A DNA stretch of 64,000 nt from assembly GCA_026826555.1 (NCBI GenBank), contig JAKSZT010037198.1, positions 8,892,945 to 8,956,944 on the forward strand, in the 5' to 3' direction. The notes below the pieces were generated by a model. It was not told the DNA's origin, ran no database searches, and saw nothing but the letters and a program-made list of their open reading frames with translations. The translations under genes and the position numbers were made by a program. The DNA is from Tolypeutes matacus. Its lineage: Eukaryota > Chordata > Mammalia > Cingulata > Chlamyphoridae. Below, in pieces: positions 34,991 to 47,261 of the stretch. How positions within the stretch are numbered: the first letter of the stretch is position 1; each line of letters opens with the position of its first letter.

Positions 34991-35848
34991 ATTTTCTTTA
35001 AATTCTTTGAAGTGATTTTGGAGAGTTTTGGTATTATCACTGATTAATTGTATTAAGTACTATATCTCTTCAGGATATTTGGTTTGTTCTTCTGGCTGGA
35101 TCAACTCTTCCTGTTTCCTAGTATGGCTTGTAGTTTTTTGATGATGTCTAGGATTCTGAATATGCTGGTAAATTTACTCTCATGGCTAATTTCTCTTTCT
35201 TGACTATTGCTTTTTTTTTTCACAGCTCTTCTTTTATATTTGGTTCAAATTATTCTCAGTCTTTAAAATTGCCCAGCTTAAGTTTTCAAAATTGGGCCAG
35301 TGACTCACTGGTGCAGTGAAGATTTTTTCTCATGGGTTGTATACAGAGTACACAGTTTTTGTCTATGCTTTTTCCAAACCAACCAGCAGATGGTGATAGT
35401 CAGCACACCTTTCCAGGGAGGTGTTTCAGTCTTGGCTTTCTTGTGTTCCTGTGATGAAGCTCCAGAGATTCAAAGCAGACTCTGCTGGCTGAATTCACTG
35501 AAGAAAAGCACCAACCTCCCCTCTCTTTTCCTTTGAAACAGCTGACAGGAAGGAAGATGTCTGTTCCCCTCTCAGTTGGCTGCAGTGAGCCAGGTGTTTC
35601 ACCCTAGCTTAATATCTTGGGGGTGGGGGAGGGGAGCCCTTCCCTGCTGCCATGAGGGCTTGGTAACTCTCATTTGTTGTTTTGGCCTCTTTGTCTTTCT
35701 ATCCCCCACTGTCCTGGGAGTTGTGTAGCACTGTCCTGGTCTGCTGACCCCTAAAACAGTCACTCAGACAACTTTTGGCTCTTTCTCTGTGTTTTTGTGA
35801 GAGCATTCAGCTCTGCCTTTTACTCTGTTGCCATCTTCCCACAATCCC

Positions 35849-36129
35849 GTCATACCTTTTTTAAAGGAAAAAAAATTTAGTGATGGTCTTTGAGTTTAAA
35901 TTTTTATCTTTATAATGGTTAACTTTCAATAATGTTATATCTACTTACTCATGCATCATGTAATAACCTTAGAAGAGTAAAATTTTCTGTGCTACAAGCT
36001 ATAATTCCCTTTGCTTAAATATTATCATATCCTCAAAGCTTACATTGACCACTCTTTTTGAAACTTACTCTCCAACTCTGATCTGAATTTTTAAAAAGTA
36101 TTTATAACTGTCTCTCCCTATTCAAATTC
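35849..36129. other. No recognised feature
   Basis: AT-rich flank of the L1 5' end. Confidence 0.4.
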
Positions 36130-36230
36130 TGCTCTATTAAGCCCTTGATATTTTTGTGTATTTTATTCTCCATTATATTCAAAGCACCAAGAACTGTGCC
36201 TACAAAAATAGTATTAATTAAATATTTCTT
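36130..36230 (+). repeat. L2-like 3' end
   Basis: AGAACTGTGCCTACAAAAAT and TTAAATATTTCTTGATGAAT match the pattern of the L2 tail, which ends in a TGAA repeat. Confidence 0.6.
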
Positions 36231-36256
36231 GATGAATGAATGAATGAATGAATGAA
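36231..36256 (+). repeat. (TGAA)n microsatellite
   Basis: About six tandem TGAA/GAAT units directly after the L2-like end. Confidence 0.9.
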
Positions 36257-37283
36257 TGGGTGAATTTGAAGGAATCTATTAAAATCATGAACAGCTAAAA
36301 GCTGTATGAAATTTGAAATAATGTCACCAACACCAAACATTTGAAAGGGTACAACATTGCCCACTTTACCTGGCTCATGAATCTGAAAAATAAAAATGAT
36401 GATAAAATATACAAAAAATGCCAACAAGCATAAGGAGCAAAAATCTACAAAGGAAAAAAAAAAAACAACAGGAAAACAGGAAGGAACTTTGAATGCAAAA
36501 ACAAACAAAATAATTTCAAATTACTAGTGGGAATTTTACCTAGAAAGGATTTTGCTAGGTTGCTTTTAGTTAACAAATTAAGACATTTTGAGAACCAAAA
36601 TTTTTCCTTTGTTTAAAAGTATATTGCACCATTTAACTCACTGATTGGCCCCTTCCCCTTTCTGAAACTGCTGCATCCTCATACATAAACATGAAGGTTG
36701 CTTATGTGAATTTCTAAGCATATATTTTATTATTTTTTCACAATAACTTCAATGCACAGTATCAAATATTAGGAACAAATTACTTTCAGCAAATCTTAGG
36801 AAATGATTACAGTTTCTAAAGTAAAATTGTCCAATATTAATAAATTTCAACCATTTCAACCGCTTTTTGATAAGAATGTTTATTTTTTTTTCCAAACGTT
36901 TCATTTTGTTTCTTCTTTTATACTTGACAACACTGCATAATGTATAAAGCCAGAGGCCTTTAACATTTACGTGCATCACCTCATTTGCAAGTGTCCCAGA
37001 ATATAACTGAACATATGGGTAGATACATCAATTTTCCCAAAACACAACTAATATACAATGTGCAGCACAGAATGTGGAGCATGGCTATAGTCAGAAGTCT
37101 TTGATGTGACCATGGGTTCTTTCCTCAGTTGAGCAGTTTGATACCTAACCCTACTTCTTTGGCTACCAAAAGATAATGTTGAAAGTGAATGGTTAGCTTT
37201 GATTTATTCATTTATAAGTGTTACTAAAATGGCAAATGATTTCATAAATAGAAGAGTTGGTGTGGAGTGAAATGCCATAAGAT
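36257..37283. other. No recognised feature
   Basis: AT-rich single-copy DNA as far as I can see; A-run near 36454-36465. Confidence 0.4.
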
Positions 37284-37772
37284 GTGTTGTGGGAACATAT
37301 GTTCAGGCACTACAAACTTTCAGCAAGAAATCGCTTTATTAGTTCCATAACACAAAGGGTCCAGAAGAGCACGGGAAGAGATCTCTTCATGGCTGGTCTC
37401 TTGAGGAGGTCAAACTGCTTGGGTCAGGGTCAGTGGATGGCAGATCTGCATGCAAATTGCAGGGAACATCTGTCCTGTCTGAGGGTGGGATATTTATACC
37501 ATTCAGGGGTAGGACCCTGCCCCTGAGAGTTCTTGCAGTCATAAGCAGCTGGGGCTGTGTGTTCCTGGTTTCTGTGTTGAAATTATGTTCAGGCTTTTAT
37601 ATTAGACCTAATATCTCCCACAGGCTGTGGGTTTAAGGTATGTCAAGTCCTTTCTTTGGACCTAACATTGTTACCAGGGTGCCGAATGAAAATATACTGA
37701 AACATCTGCACACAATAGAAAAGGAGGTGAGCGTAAGTGAGGGCTGTGAGATGGTCCTCACCTCCCCAGCAG
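37284..37772 (-). mobile_element. Solo-LTR-like repeat, copy 2 (antisense)
   Basis: Sister of 2621-3064. On the minus strand it has a TATA box (TATAAATA, 37491-37498), AATAAA (37335-37340) about 150 bases later, and an end in CCCACAACA near 37285: the order of an LTR. It may extend to about 37803. The ERV family is not identified. Confidence 0.75.
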
Positions 37773-38119
37773 CTGGTAAAGTAGTATGAGGACAAACCAA
37801 ACACATAGTCAAAATAGGGCAAATTTGGGGGAAAAAGCTTTGAAAAACTGAATACCTTCATTAGCACGTTTGTTTAGCTTTTTTCATTGAAATTTGAAAG
37901 AAAAAACTAGAATTAAATCTCATTATTAAATTCTTGACTATTTTGAACAAGTCATAAAATAGGCCCAAATAAATACCTCCTCATCAACAGGGTTTATGGG
38001 AATTCCTAGGAATATGCACCGTCATTATATGATCATAGATCACTACTATTATCAGTGAAAAGGTGGATCTTACTACCTTTGACAAAAGTCTCTCATTTAA
38101 GGGTCAAATATTTTAGCAA
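37773..38119. other. No recognised feature
   Basis: AT-rich; no coding signal. Confidence 0.4.
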
Positions 38120-38189
38120 AATATTTTTTAGAATTCCTAGTTCTAGTACAATCTCAGTATTGTGTACTATTAAGCTTAGATAACAATGA

Positions 38190-38335
38190 AAGATAATCTG
38201 AATATCTCATTTTGTAGATTAGGAAACCAAGGCATAGAAAATATGTTTGGCTGATATGTTAATACAAAGGCCAGAAATAAGAGGGAAAACCTTTTGACTT
38301 CAGTCCTCTTTGCACTCTACCACAGATTGTCTCTG
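38190..38335 (-). repeat. MIR-like fragment (antisense)
   Basis: CATTTTGTAGATTAGGAAAC then CAAGGCATAGAAAA follow the MIR core pattern; the rest is weak. Confidence 0.5.
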
Positions 38336-38714
38336 GAATATTTCAACAGTTAAAGCTCATCACAAGGATTATATATTTGCTTTCTGCCACTGCCATACTA
38401 GTTTCACTGTCTAGATATTATTCAGGTTTCCTTAGAAGCTTTTATCAAAGTTCTTCATAGGTTACTTTAGAATATGATTTAACATATAGGATAGAGACAG
38501 TCAATAAGATTAAATTTTCTAATACCTAATATATTTACATTAATTTTAACAATAAAATATGCATACTAATGTGAAGGTGGGTGTGAGAAAAAGATCAAGT
38601 TCTTCCTCATTTCTTTCAGATGTCTAGCCCTAGATGCAGAGTAAAGGAATAAGAGAAAATTGTTTTGCCCTGATTTTTTAAGAATTACAGATAATAATAG
38701 AAAATTAGGAAAGC
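38336..38714. other. No recognised feature
   Basis: AT-rich; nothing recognisable. Confidence 0.4.
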
Positions 38715-39165
38715 ACAAAACCTATCATAAGAGATGAATGGATAACCAAAATGTGGTATATACATATGGCAGAATATTATGTAGCTATGACAAAGAATGA
38801 AATTTGATACATGTGACAAAAGAATGAACCCTGAAAACATCATGTTGAGTTTTCATTTTGCCAGACGCAAAATGGACAAACATTGTATAATCTTACTGAT
38901 ATGAAATAATTAGAATAAGCAAATTCATAGAGTTAGAAACTAGAATACAGGTTACCAGGGGCTGGGAAAAGGGTAGGGAATGGGGATTTAGAGCTTAATT
39001 GGTATAGAATTTCTTTTGGGGGTGATGGAAAAGTTTTGGTAATAGATGATGGTGATAGTAGCATAATTGTGAGTGTAATGATACCACTGAATTATATATC
39101 TGAATGTTGTAAAGGGGTAAATTTTATGAATGTTACTGAAATAGAAAATTTAAAAACCTTCTAAC
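38715..39165 (+). mobile_element. L1 3' UTR fragment
   Basis: ATGAATGGATAACCAAAATG, ATACAGGTTACCAGGGGCTG and TGTAAAGGGGTAAATTTTAT follow each other as in L1M tails, ending AAAATTTAAAAACC. Confidence 0.82.
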
Positions 39166-39450
39166 CTAAGCAAATTTTTAAAAAGACATTATTGGAAGAA
39201 CTGAAAATTTGGAATATGGTCTGTATGCTTTATATCAATGTTAAATTTCTTGAACTTGATAGCTGTATTTAAGGTGGTTATAGAGTGAGTGACCTTGTTC
39301 TCAGGAAATATACTTGGCATTGTTGTTAGAGGAGCATGGTGTAAGCAAATTACTCTCAAATATTTATATGGGGGGGGTGGTGGTGGGAGGAGAGAGGATG
39401 ATTTTTAAAAGGTCACAAAATGCTAAAGTTGGTATATCTGAGTATCTGGG
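39166..39450. other. Mostly unrecognised; G-rich run inside
   Basis: GGGGGGGGTGGTGGTGGGAG at about 39371-39390 is the only notable motif; possible G-quadruplex on the + strand. Confidence 0.5.
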
Positions 39451-39903
39451 TGTGGTGATTTGGAATTATATGTACACCAGAAAATCATGTCCTTAAAGTT
39501 AATCCATTCCTGTGGGTGTAAACCTATTGTAAGCAGGTTTTCATGAGGTTACTTCAGTTAAGCATAGTCCAGGGTAGGTCTTAATCTTCTTACTAGAATC
39601 TTTTATAAACAGAATGAATACACACAGAGAGAGAAAGCTACAGAAACAAGAAGCTGAAATCAGTGAAACCCAGAAGAGAAAGGTGAGACCAGCAGATGCT
39701 GCCATGTGCCTTGCCATGTGGCAGAAGACCCAGAGATCACTGGCAGTTGATTTTTGGGAAGAAAACATTGTCTTAATGATGCCTTCCTTGAGTTGGACAT
39801 TCTTGCAGCCTCAAATGTGTGAGCTTTTAAGCTAACGAATTCCCTTTGATAAAGCCAGCCCATTTTATGGTATCTGTTTTCAGCAGCCTAGCAAAGTAAA
39901 ACC
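39451..39903 (+). mobile_element. ERVL/MaLR-like LTR
   Basis: Starts TGTGGTGATTTGGAATTATA and ends CAGCAGCCTAGCAAAGTAAA; TTAATCCATTCCTGTGGGTG near the start is shared with the LTR at 29555. Possible 5-bp duplicates CTGGG (39446-39450) and TTGGG (39904-39908) differ at one base. Confidence 0.78.
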
Positions 39904-40949
39904 TTGGGTAAGGAGGTATATTGGAATTTTGTGTATTGTTTTTGTATTATTTTTCAACTTTCCTAAAAATTTGGAGTTATTTCAAAATAAAAAGTTAAAA
40001 ATTATAATAGGAAATTTAAAAATACATTATTGACTTGAATTTTACTTTTCTGTTTTGTTTGTTTTATATGTTTCCAAATAATATTTGTATCCATATTTCC
40101 ATTTTCTCTATATGAAATATAATTCTTCATTGGTGTGTGTTTGTATGTTATGTATATTTATTAATCTGTCATATCTTGCAATATAAATTATATATCCATT
40201 CTTTTACAGGTTTCCCAAGGACACTCATAAACCCCTTACCAAAGCAGAAACAGACTTATGCTTGTGCTATCTTAAGTGAGAAGCAAATGTATTTGAATAC
40301 TTCTTTTCAGAGCATTTGTCTTCTCTCCTGAATGTTAGGTAAGTCTGACATTCAGTAAGACAGAGAAGCAAAGCAGTATGAAAATGTGTATGGATTAGAG
40401 TGCTCAAAATGAGATGCGAAAGAAAGACCAATATTCTTTAGAACTAGGGAATGTTAATTATAATTTAATTATAATTAATCCTCCAATGTAGAACCCCCAC
40501 CAATTTCCTGTGGAGAGCCCTCTGACCCCAAATGCTGGGTGACTGAAAACCAATGGTTAGAAAATGAGGGAACTGGATATTTTCTGGAGGCCTAGTAGCA
40601 GAGAATGGTAATTGTGCCCATTCACTAAAACATTCTTTAACAAGGCCAGTAGGAATTTCCCTAAGAGCAGCATGGCTAGTTTTCATATTTATAGAAAAAA
40701 CAAAAACATGATTATGGCTTTAAATAATACTAAAATTTTATGAATTTCAGAATTAGTTTTAAGGCTATTTTATTTCCTTTCTATTCATTGGAAAATTTAT
40801 CTGGATTTTGGCATCTGGTCTTTCAGTATATTTTGTTATGATGCTGCTGCCATTTATTTATACCCATGTGCAGTATATGTTCATGAGCATTTTGTATCTT
40901 ACATTTCATAATAAGCTATTATATATATATATATATATGTATATATACA
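39904..40949. other. No recognised gene; TA microsatellite near right end
   Basis: AT-rich. (TA)n at about 40919-40948. A fragment of old L1 tail starts at about 40950. Confidence 0.4.
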
Positions 40950-41560
40950 GTAAATTTCACACTTTTAGCATATCATTCAGCAAGTTTTCACAAACATAGA
41001 GAGTTGTGTATCTGTGGTAGATGAACTCATGTCTCCCACAAAGACATGTTCCTGTACCACCCCTGGTCCTGTGGGTGTGAACTCCTTTGTAAATGGCATC
41101 AGGATGCACCTTAATCCAATATAACTGAAGCCCTTATAAGCACAGGAAATTTGGATGCAGTTAGTTAGGAGAAATCAAAGGAGGAGACAGAAAGAGAGAG
41201 ATAACCATGTGATGAAGGTAGAAATTGAGCCACTACCAGGATGCTACAGACTTCAGAGCAAACATAACCTGCCAACACATTGATGTTAGACTTCTAGCCT
41301 CCAAAATTGTGAGACAATAAATTCCTGTTTTTTTACACCAAACAGTTTGTAGTATTTGTTATAGTAGCCCTGGCAAACTAAGACATTGTCCACCTCTACA
41401 AACAAGATATAGAACAGTTCCGTCACTGAAAAACTTCCCCATACTACTTTGTAGTCAACCTTTACCCATACCCCCAGCCCCTGGCAACCAGTGATCACCT
41501 TTGCCCCAATAATTTTGTCTTTTCCAGAATGAAATAAAAGTGGGATCATAGAGTATGTCT
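40950..41560 (-). mobile_element. Old L1 3' UTR (antisense), split by an LTR
   Basis: 40950-41012 and 41386-41560 form one antisense L1M tail (CAAGTTTTCACAAACATAGA; then CCCCCAGCCCCTGGCAACCA and TTTTCCAGAATGAAATAAAA). The LTR at 41013-41385 lies between. Confidence 0.7.
41013..41385 (+). mobile_element. MaLR-like (MLT1-type) LTR
   Basis: Starts TGTGGTAGATGAACTCATGT and ends GGCAAACTAAGACA; GCCTCCAAAATTGTGAGACA plus AATAAATTCCTG near the end. It resembles the LTR at 14371 closely in both ends. Confidence 0.82.
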
Positions 41561-41714
41561 TTGAAATAGGAAGGTGTTTCACATAAGGGAAGTCACCATA
41601 GTGACAGGGGAGTCACAGTACGTTAAAATGAGAAAACAATGGTAAGCAATGCCTACAGTCGAGTTAGAATTTTGAGGGAAAAGGACAGTATGTACATTGC
41701 ATCAAATGATACAG

Positions 41715-41935
41715 GCGTATGTGTGTATGTAAGCTGACATTTATTTCATCTTTACCTCATTTAATTCTCACAATTCTCTGAAGCATATGTTTTTACTCGT
41801 CATATTTTATAGATGAGTAGGCTAAAGCACAAAGAAATTAATTAACACAAGTCACACAGCTAGTGAGATCTACATGGAATTCTTGCTCAGGTAGCCTGGT
41901 ATCAGAATCTATGTTCATAACAACACTGAATTGTG
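41715..41935 (-). repeat. MIR SINE (antisense)
   Basis: CCTCATTTAATTCTCACAAT, then TATTTTATAGATGAGTAGGC, AAGTCACACAGCTAGTGAGA: the MIR core in antisense order. Confidence 0.82.
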
Positions 41936-43935
41936 AGCACATGTTCTACTATTAGTTTGCTTCTGATGATTTTCTAGACTTAACACGAATGGTGTTTTTT
42001 ATTTATAAAATGTTATAAATATTGTTAAAGTTTTACAAAATTATACTACAATTAGTGAATGATATGATTGGTCTCTCATTATCTCCTGATCTTCTTCTAA
42101 GAATAAAAATTCAGTGATCAACAAATAAAAGTGGTAGAATGTATCCTTTTTGTTTTATTTTCTTTTTATACAGTAAAGCTATCAACATTATTACCTGTTT
42201 TCATTTATTTCAATGTCTGCCATACATATCTTTTATTCTGTTATAGATGTCCTATTAAATTATATTCTTTTCAAAGCAAATATGCAAAATACATTGATAT
42301 ATATCATCATGAAAGAATTTGGTGTCTTTCAAAGTGCTCATTCAGATTCATTTCTGCTTTCAATCTGGGAATTATAATTTCTTATCAAAAGATGTGATCA
42401 CTTGATTCATCCTGTAAATAAACTTTATTTACTTGAGGCATATTAGAAGTAATGACCTATTACTAATGTCTTCCTTTAAGTGTGTTGATATAGTTTTGGG
42501 GAGGACTAGATTCAAAGAGGACATCGATTTCCTCCTGCAGGTGCCATCTTTTATTGCCATCAAAGTTGGCAGCATGCCACTGCTTTCTATTCCCTGACAA
42601 AAGAGAGCCTTCAATAAAATGTTTTAAAAGCCATGCTGCATGACTGTCCATTATATTTCTCTTTAAAATTGTATTTTTTTTAGGTTATCATGAACCATCA
42701 CTTTTAGAGCGGCAAAAATTCAACTTTGTAATTAATTTAAAGACTAATTTCTCTGAGGATGTTAGTTAAATATCACAAAAACATATTCAAAAGATAATCA
42801 GATTGGGAGGATGTGGGAAATGAAAATGCAGAAGCCTACTAAGAAACTGATTTGGCTCATATTGATTTAGAGTCCAGGACTAATTAAAGAAAGATAAGTA
42901 GATGTGACAGGAAAGAGCTATATGTCAACATTTATTTCTTGTTAGATTTTTTCATAGTTAGGTTAACTGTGAAACAGCTAATGCCAAACCTTTGTCAGAA
43001 CAAATACATTTAAATTTTAAATATTGATTAAATGTATTACCTGTAACATTCAGGGAAGTGAACTTTCACCATAAAAAGAACTGCTTGTTGCCTGCTTTCT
43101 CTGCAGATCTGACATTAGCCACTCTTAGGCGATTGCCCTGAAATAGATGTGAATATGGTAGAAGTGTGTTGAGAATCAAAATTTCACCCTTAAAATAAAA
43201 GTGTCAAACATTAAGTGTTTGGCTTTTTAAACTTTGAATGTTGGTGGCTTATTTTTAACTCTGATGACTTAGCAATAATCCACACTGTGGTCAGAACTAT
43301 TTTGTTCTTTTATATATTATCATCTGATCAATGTTCAGGATTAAAAACATAGGTAATTTGGTAACAACATTCTTTGAGAAACCATACAAAATGAACAAAG
43401 TGTCTTCTGCATTGCCTGGTAAAAAGTTTACAGGGGTTGGATCAAACTGAGTTAGTTATTAAAGAAGTAGGACACCCACAATGTATAGCAATGGCTAAGA
43501 CACCAAAGTTTAAGTTTTGTTTCTACATAATTTTAACTTTATACTAGGATCAGCTTTATTGGTTTGAATACAAATATTTGCATTTTCACTAATTGTATAT
43601 ATACAGAATTCTTACTGCCATTCTGGAGATTATCTAGCAACATGTATTATAGAGCTGGGAAAACTAGACAGTAATCATTATTACTAGCCTTAATCATTAT
43701 TTAATCAAGTAAAAGTGAAATCTCTGAATCCAATATAATCTAATATGCCCAGAGGAACAGACCAATTTACAAACATAATCCAATATCTATTTTTGGAATT
43801 CATAAACAATATCAAACTACCACAGTACTAAACTCATAGGAACATATTTGTTTCAAGATTAGAAACACCTTATTTGCTCTAATTTAACTATTCTATCATG
43901 GTTATGTATCAAACTGCAATACATTAAGTACTTTT
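41936..43935. other. Apparently single-copy DNA
   Basis: No gene or repeat recognised in 2 kb; this is one of the longer repeat-poor stretches of the window. Confidence 0.4.
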
Positions 43936-43948
43936 AAGACTCAGACTC

Positions 43949-44229
43949 AGGACTTGGGAATTGTCCTGAGGGACATTGCAATGACAGATATAGGCCATTT
44001 TATATCACCATATAACATGAAGAACTGTGTGGGAGAGAGTGGTCTACAATGTGAACTATGGTCCATGCTTAATGGCAAAACCCTAGGATGTGTTTATCAG
44101 TTGCAATTAATATGCCACACTAATGAAGGATGTCTATGTGGGAGGTTGTAGGAGGTGTGGGAGGTGGGGCATATGGGAATCCCTATATTTTTTGTGTAAC
44201 ATTTATGTAATCTAAGTATCTTTTTAAAA
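43949..44229 (+). mobile_element. 5'-truncated L1 tail, copy 2
   Basis: About 281 bp, matching 6767-7160 (GGGAGAGAGTGGTCTACAAT; GGAGGTGTGGGAGGTGGGGC). A perfect 13-bp duplication, AAGACTCAGACTC, flanks it at 43936-43948 and 44230-44242. Confidence 0.92.
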
Positions 44230-44242
44230 AAGACTCAGACTC

Positions 44243-47200
44243 TTCTTTGCATAGCTGTGGATAAAAACGAAAGCACTGCAAATCACTGTTTCAGGAAGCC
44301 TTTGTTCACCGGTTAGGAGACAACTTCCCATGCATCCTATCAGATGAATGTGGTTGGCTGTAGAGAGGTAGATATTCATGGCCTCTTTTGGTCAATGAGG
44401 AACTGCTTCGGCTATCTGGACTTTTTTCCCAAGTGGAGGAGTAGGATCAGGGCTGGGAGGGCACAGCCTTCTCACAATCCTCTTTTTTCTAGGAATTGAG
44501 GGCTTGCTATCTACTTTTTCTTTCAATTTGCATGAGTATGATATTTTCAGTTGGTTTATTTTCTTGTACTAAATTTCCATGTTAAAAGCTAGAAATCACA
44601 GTTAACTGATTCAAGTACTTTACCTGGTTTAGAGGACTCATTAAAATGGAAACTTTAATGGGGATTTCATCTACAGTTTGAAAGAGTCAGCTAAATCTTC
44701 ACTTTACCAGGCTGAGATAATAATGAAATTATTTAGAATGTCATTATTATTATTTAGCCTAATCCACAATTAGGCTAAAGCAGGTAGGAAAATAGTCTTA
44801 CCAGCATATTAATTACTGCAAGAAAAGTTCAATAAGATGTTTATATGTTCACTGAGAAATAACTAACCAATATCATAAATATATGGTGAGATTCTATATC
44901 CATATAAATGGTCAATAAGTTACACAGCATTTAGCATCTGATTTTTGTCTAAGCATCAATGAATAGATGATCCATTTATGTATCTCTTAAGCAGTTTCTT
45001 AGGTAGAATAAATCTTGAAGGGAGTTTATCATAAAAGAGAAAGGAGTAGTTTTATTAAATTTTTTCATAAGAATTTATAAGGTAATTTTTTCATAAGAAT
45101 TTAATTTTTTCATAAGAACTTCCCTTGTCCTACCTTACCAATCAAACTGCTTTTCCAAGTACAGAACTTATATAAGAGATCGCACCACTAACCAGCACAA
45201 AAATAAATACAGTCTTATAATAAGTTATCAGTTCTTACCTAGATTTATCTCCTAATAGGTTTTCTGATTTCCATAATCAGAAGAGACTAAACAGTTAACC
45301 AATGACTCCCTCAAATCTTGTAAATAAAATTAAGCAATTGAAAAAACAACTACATATTAACAAAAAAAATCCCCGCATACTTGAGAAAATATTGACACAT
45401 GACAGTGGGAATGAAAAATTTTAAATTTTGAAAGAAATTTCCTGATAAACATCTACCACAACCTAAAAAGATCAATGGTTTTCATGACACAAATTTTAAA
45501 AATAAGGTAGAGAATTAATATCTATACAATAGGAAAATGGTTTTATCTTAAAAATATAATTTTAAAATATATGGTTAACATCCTCTATCCATCTGTATTT
45601 TTTAGTCTGTGCAATATAGTGATATAGGCAAAAGCATCCCTATATAATATGAGAACACTGCACTAAAGTTGAACTAAATTGAATCCAATTTTCAGGTTTA
45701 TCTAGGAAATGTTTTCAAAATTGTCTTTTTCACAACCTGTCTGTATGTTGGCCTCAACTTTTCCTAAATCTTCATTCACTTCTCTTATGTGTACTCATGA
45801 CCCTCAACATTTTCTATAATATACCACATTATACTATAATTCCCTGTTTATATTTATTAATTGACCTTGACTGAAAACTGCTGTTAAACTGAGTTTGAGA
45901 TCTGGAAATCAGTCTGGCTAATCCATCAACATGTCTCCCAGTATTACACATGGTTAGCATACATTATAACCTCAATAAAGCAAAAATATGTTAAATTAAT
46001 TGGTTGTATATTGAACATATTTTCTATGTAAAATTTAACAAGGTAACAAAAGTTAAAAAGTCCCAATTGTTTCCCACCAATGATTTAGAAAGTAGAAGGT
46101 AGGAAAAAAATCCCCGAAAACTATTATGCATAATGGAATAATGTAAATACCACAAAAGAGATGTAGATAATTTGCCATGTACATTCAAAGAAGGAGGAAA
46201 AGATAGAAATAATTAAGTGGGAAAATAAAAAAAAAAACTAATTGGGAGTTCAAATAAAATTACAAGGCACAAATGTAAGCTTTACAATGTTAAGGGTCAA
46301 AATAATTTTAAACAAAATAGCTAAAATGAAGAAATGTTAAAATTTATATGCACTTATATTGAAACTAGTAATGCAAAGGATGGTTAGATGGTTAATTAAT
46401 TTAATAAACATGTTGAGCTTATGAGTTTAAAATGATAAATAAAATTAACACAGCCAGTGGGAGAATAAGTTAAGTAAAAAATCACTTAGATTAAATTTGA
46501 TAAATTGAAAAAGAAATATTATAAAAATAGGTCCAACTAACAGATTTTGAAAGTCTACTGGAAAAAATGAAGATTCTAAGTTGGACCCTAAATGTGAATA
46601 GGAATTATACACTTGAAAATTTGGGTTTGTACAGAAGTGAGTAGAGCTTTATGCAAGCATCTCAGCTTATCTGGAAAGGCACTATGGAGTTATGTTATAG
46701 TTGTAAATCTTTACATAACTACTTTCTGATTCTTTTTGCTTGACTTTCATTACTATGTGCTTGGCTAGTATTAACTATTCTATCATGTTTATTGTCTCTT
46801 GTTTGGACACCAGTTTTTGCTTCATAATTTAAAAAGTAATTCAGACTTCCATATGGGGAGGTATAATGATAGCAATGAATTCTTAAATTACTCCACCCTG
46901 CAAATCCCCTAAAAGCAAGCAATCGGAATAGCAAAATAATATATAATACATGGATTATATATTATTATATAAAGATGCATCTTTAACTAAACTAGGTAAT
47001 AAGGAACCTCCATGGACCGCAAAATGATTGGGTGGGTAAAACCACACAGAATTCCTGACTCCACAAAGAAACAATGCAGGATCATCAGCCAAGCATAGTG
47101 ATGGAGGAAAGAGAAAAAGGAGCTTTAACAATCCTAAGAGCATGAGAACACAGAATTTGTCAGTGGGTATGAACTTGCAAATGGAGAAGGCCTGTTATGA

Positions 47201-47261
47201 GCAAGTGGCTCTAAGAACAACTGAGGAAATAGGGAGAAGCTTCCACAAGCTTCAATGATTT
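44243..47261. other. Apparently single-copy AT-rich DNA
   Basis: The longest stretch in the window (3 kb) in which I recognise nothing. A tripled TTTTTTCATAAGAATTTA-like unit occurs near 45060-45118. 46980-47160 might be an old L1 5' UTR piece, but the match is too weak to call. Confidence 0.4.

Larger units (their letters stand above)
33460..35848 (-). mobile_element. L1 with 5' UTR and ORF1, cut in the endonuclease (antisense)
   Basis: The right end is an L1 5' end (minus strand GTGGGAAGATGGCAACAGAG), parallel to the start of the L1 at 19521. The 5' UTR, ORF1 and first part of ORF2 follow leftward. Homology to the 19.5-kb L1 stops abruptly at about 33460, inside the EN domain, with no poly(A) or 3' UTR. 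A dimeric SINE interrupts it at 33623-34019. Confidence 0.88.

Noticed and set aside
34449..35047. + strand frames of 120 and 158 codons resembling membrane proteins
   Set aside because: Antisense shadow of L1 ORF1 on the minus strand.
35618..35638. GGGGGTGGGGGAGGGG as a quadruplex
   Set aside because: Only three separate G tracts, and it belongs to the antisense L1 5' UTR.
41008..41390. GTATC / TTGTC as a target duplication of the LTR at 41013
   Set aside because: Only three of five bases agree; not enough to claim.
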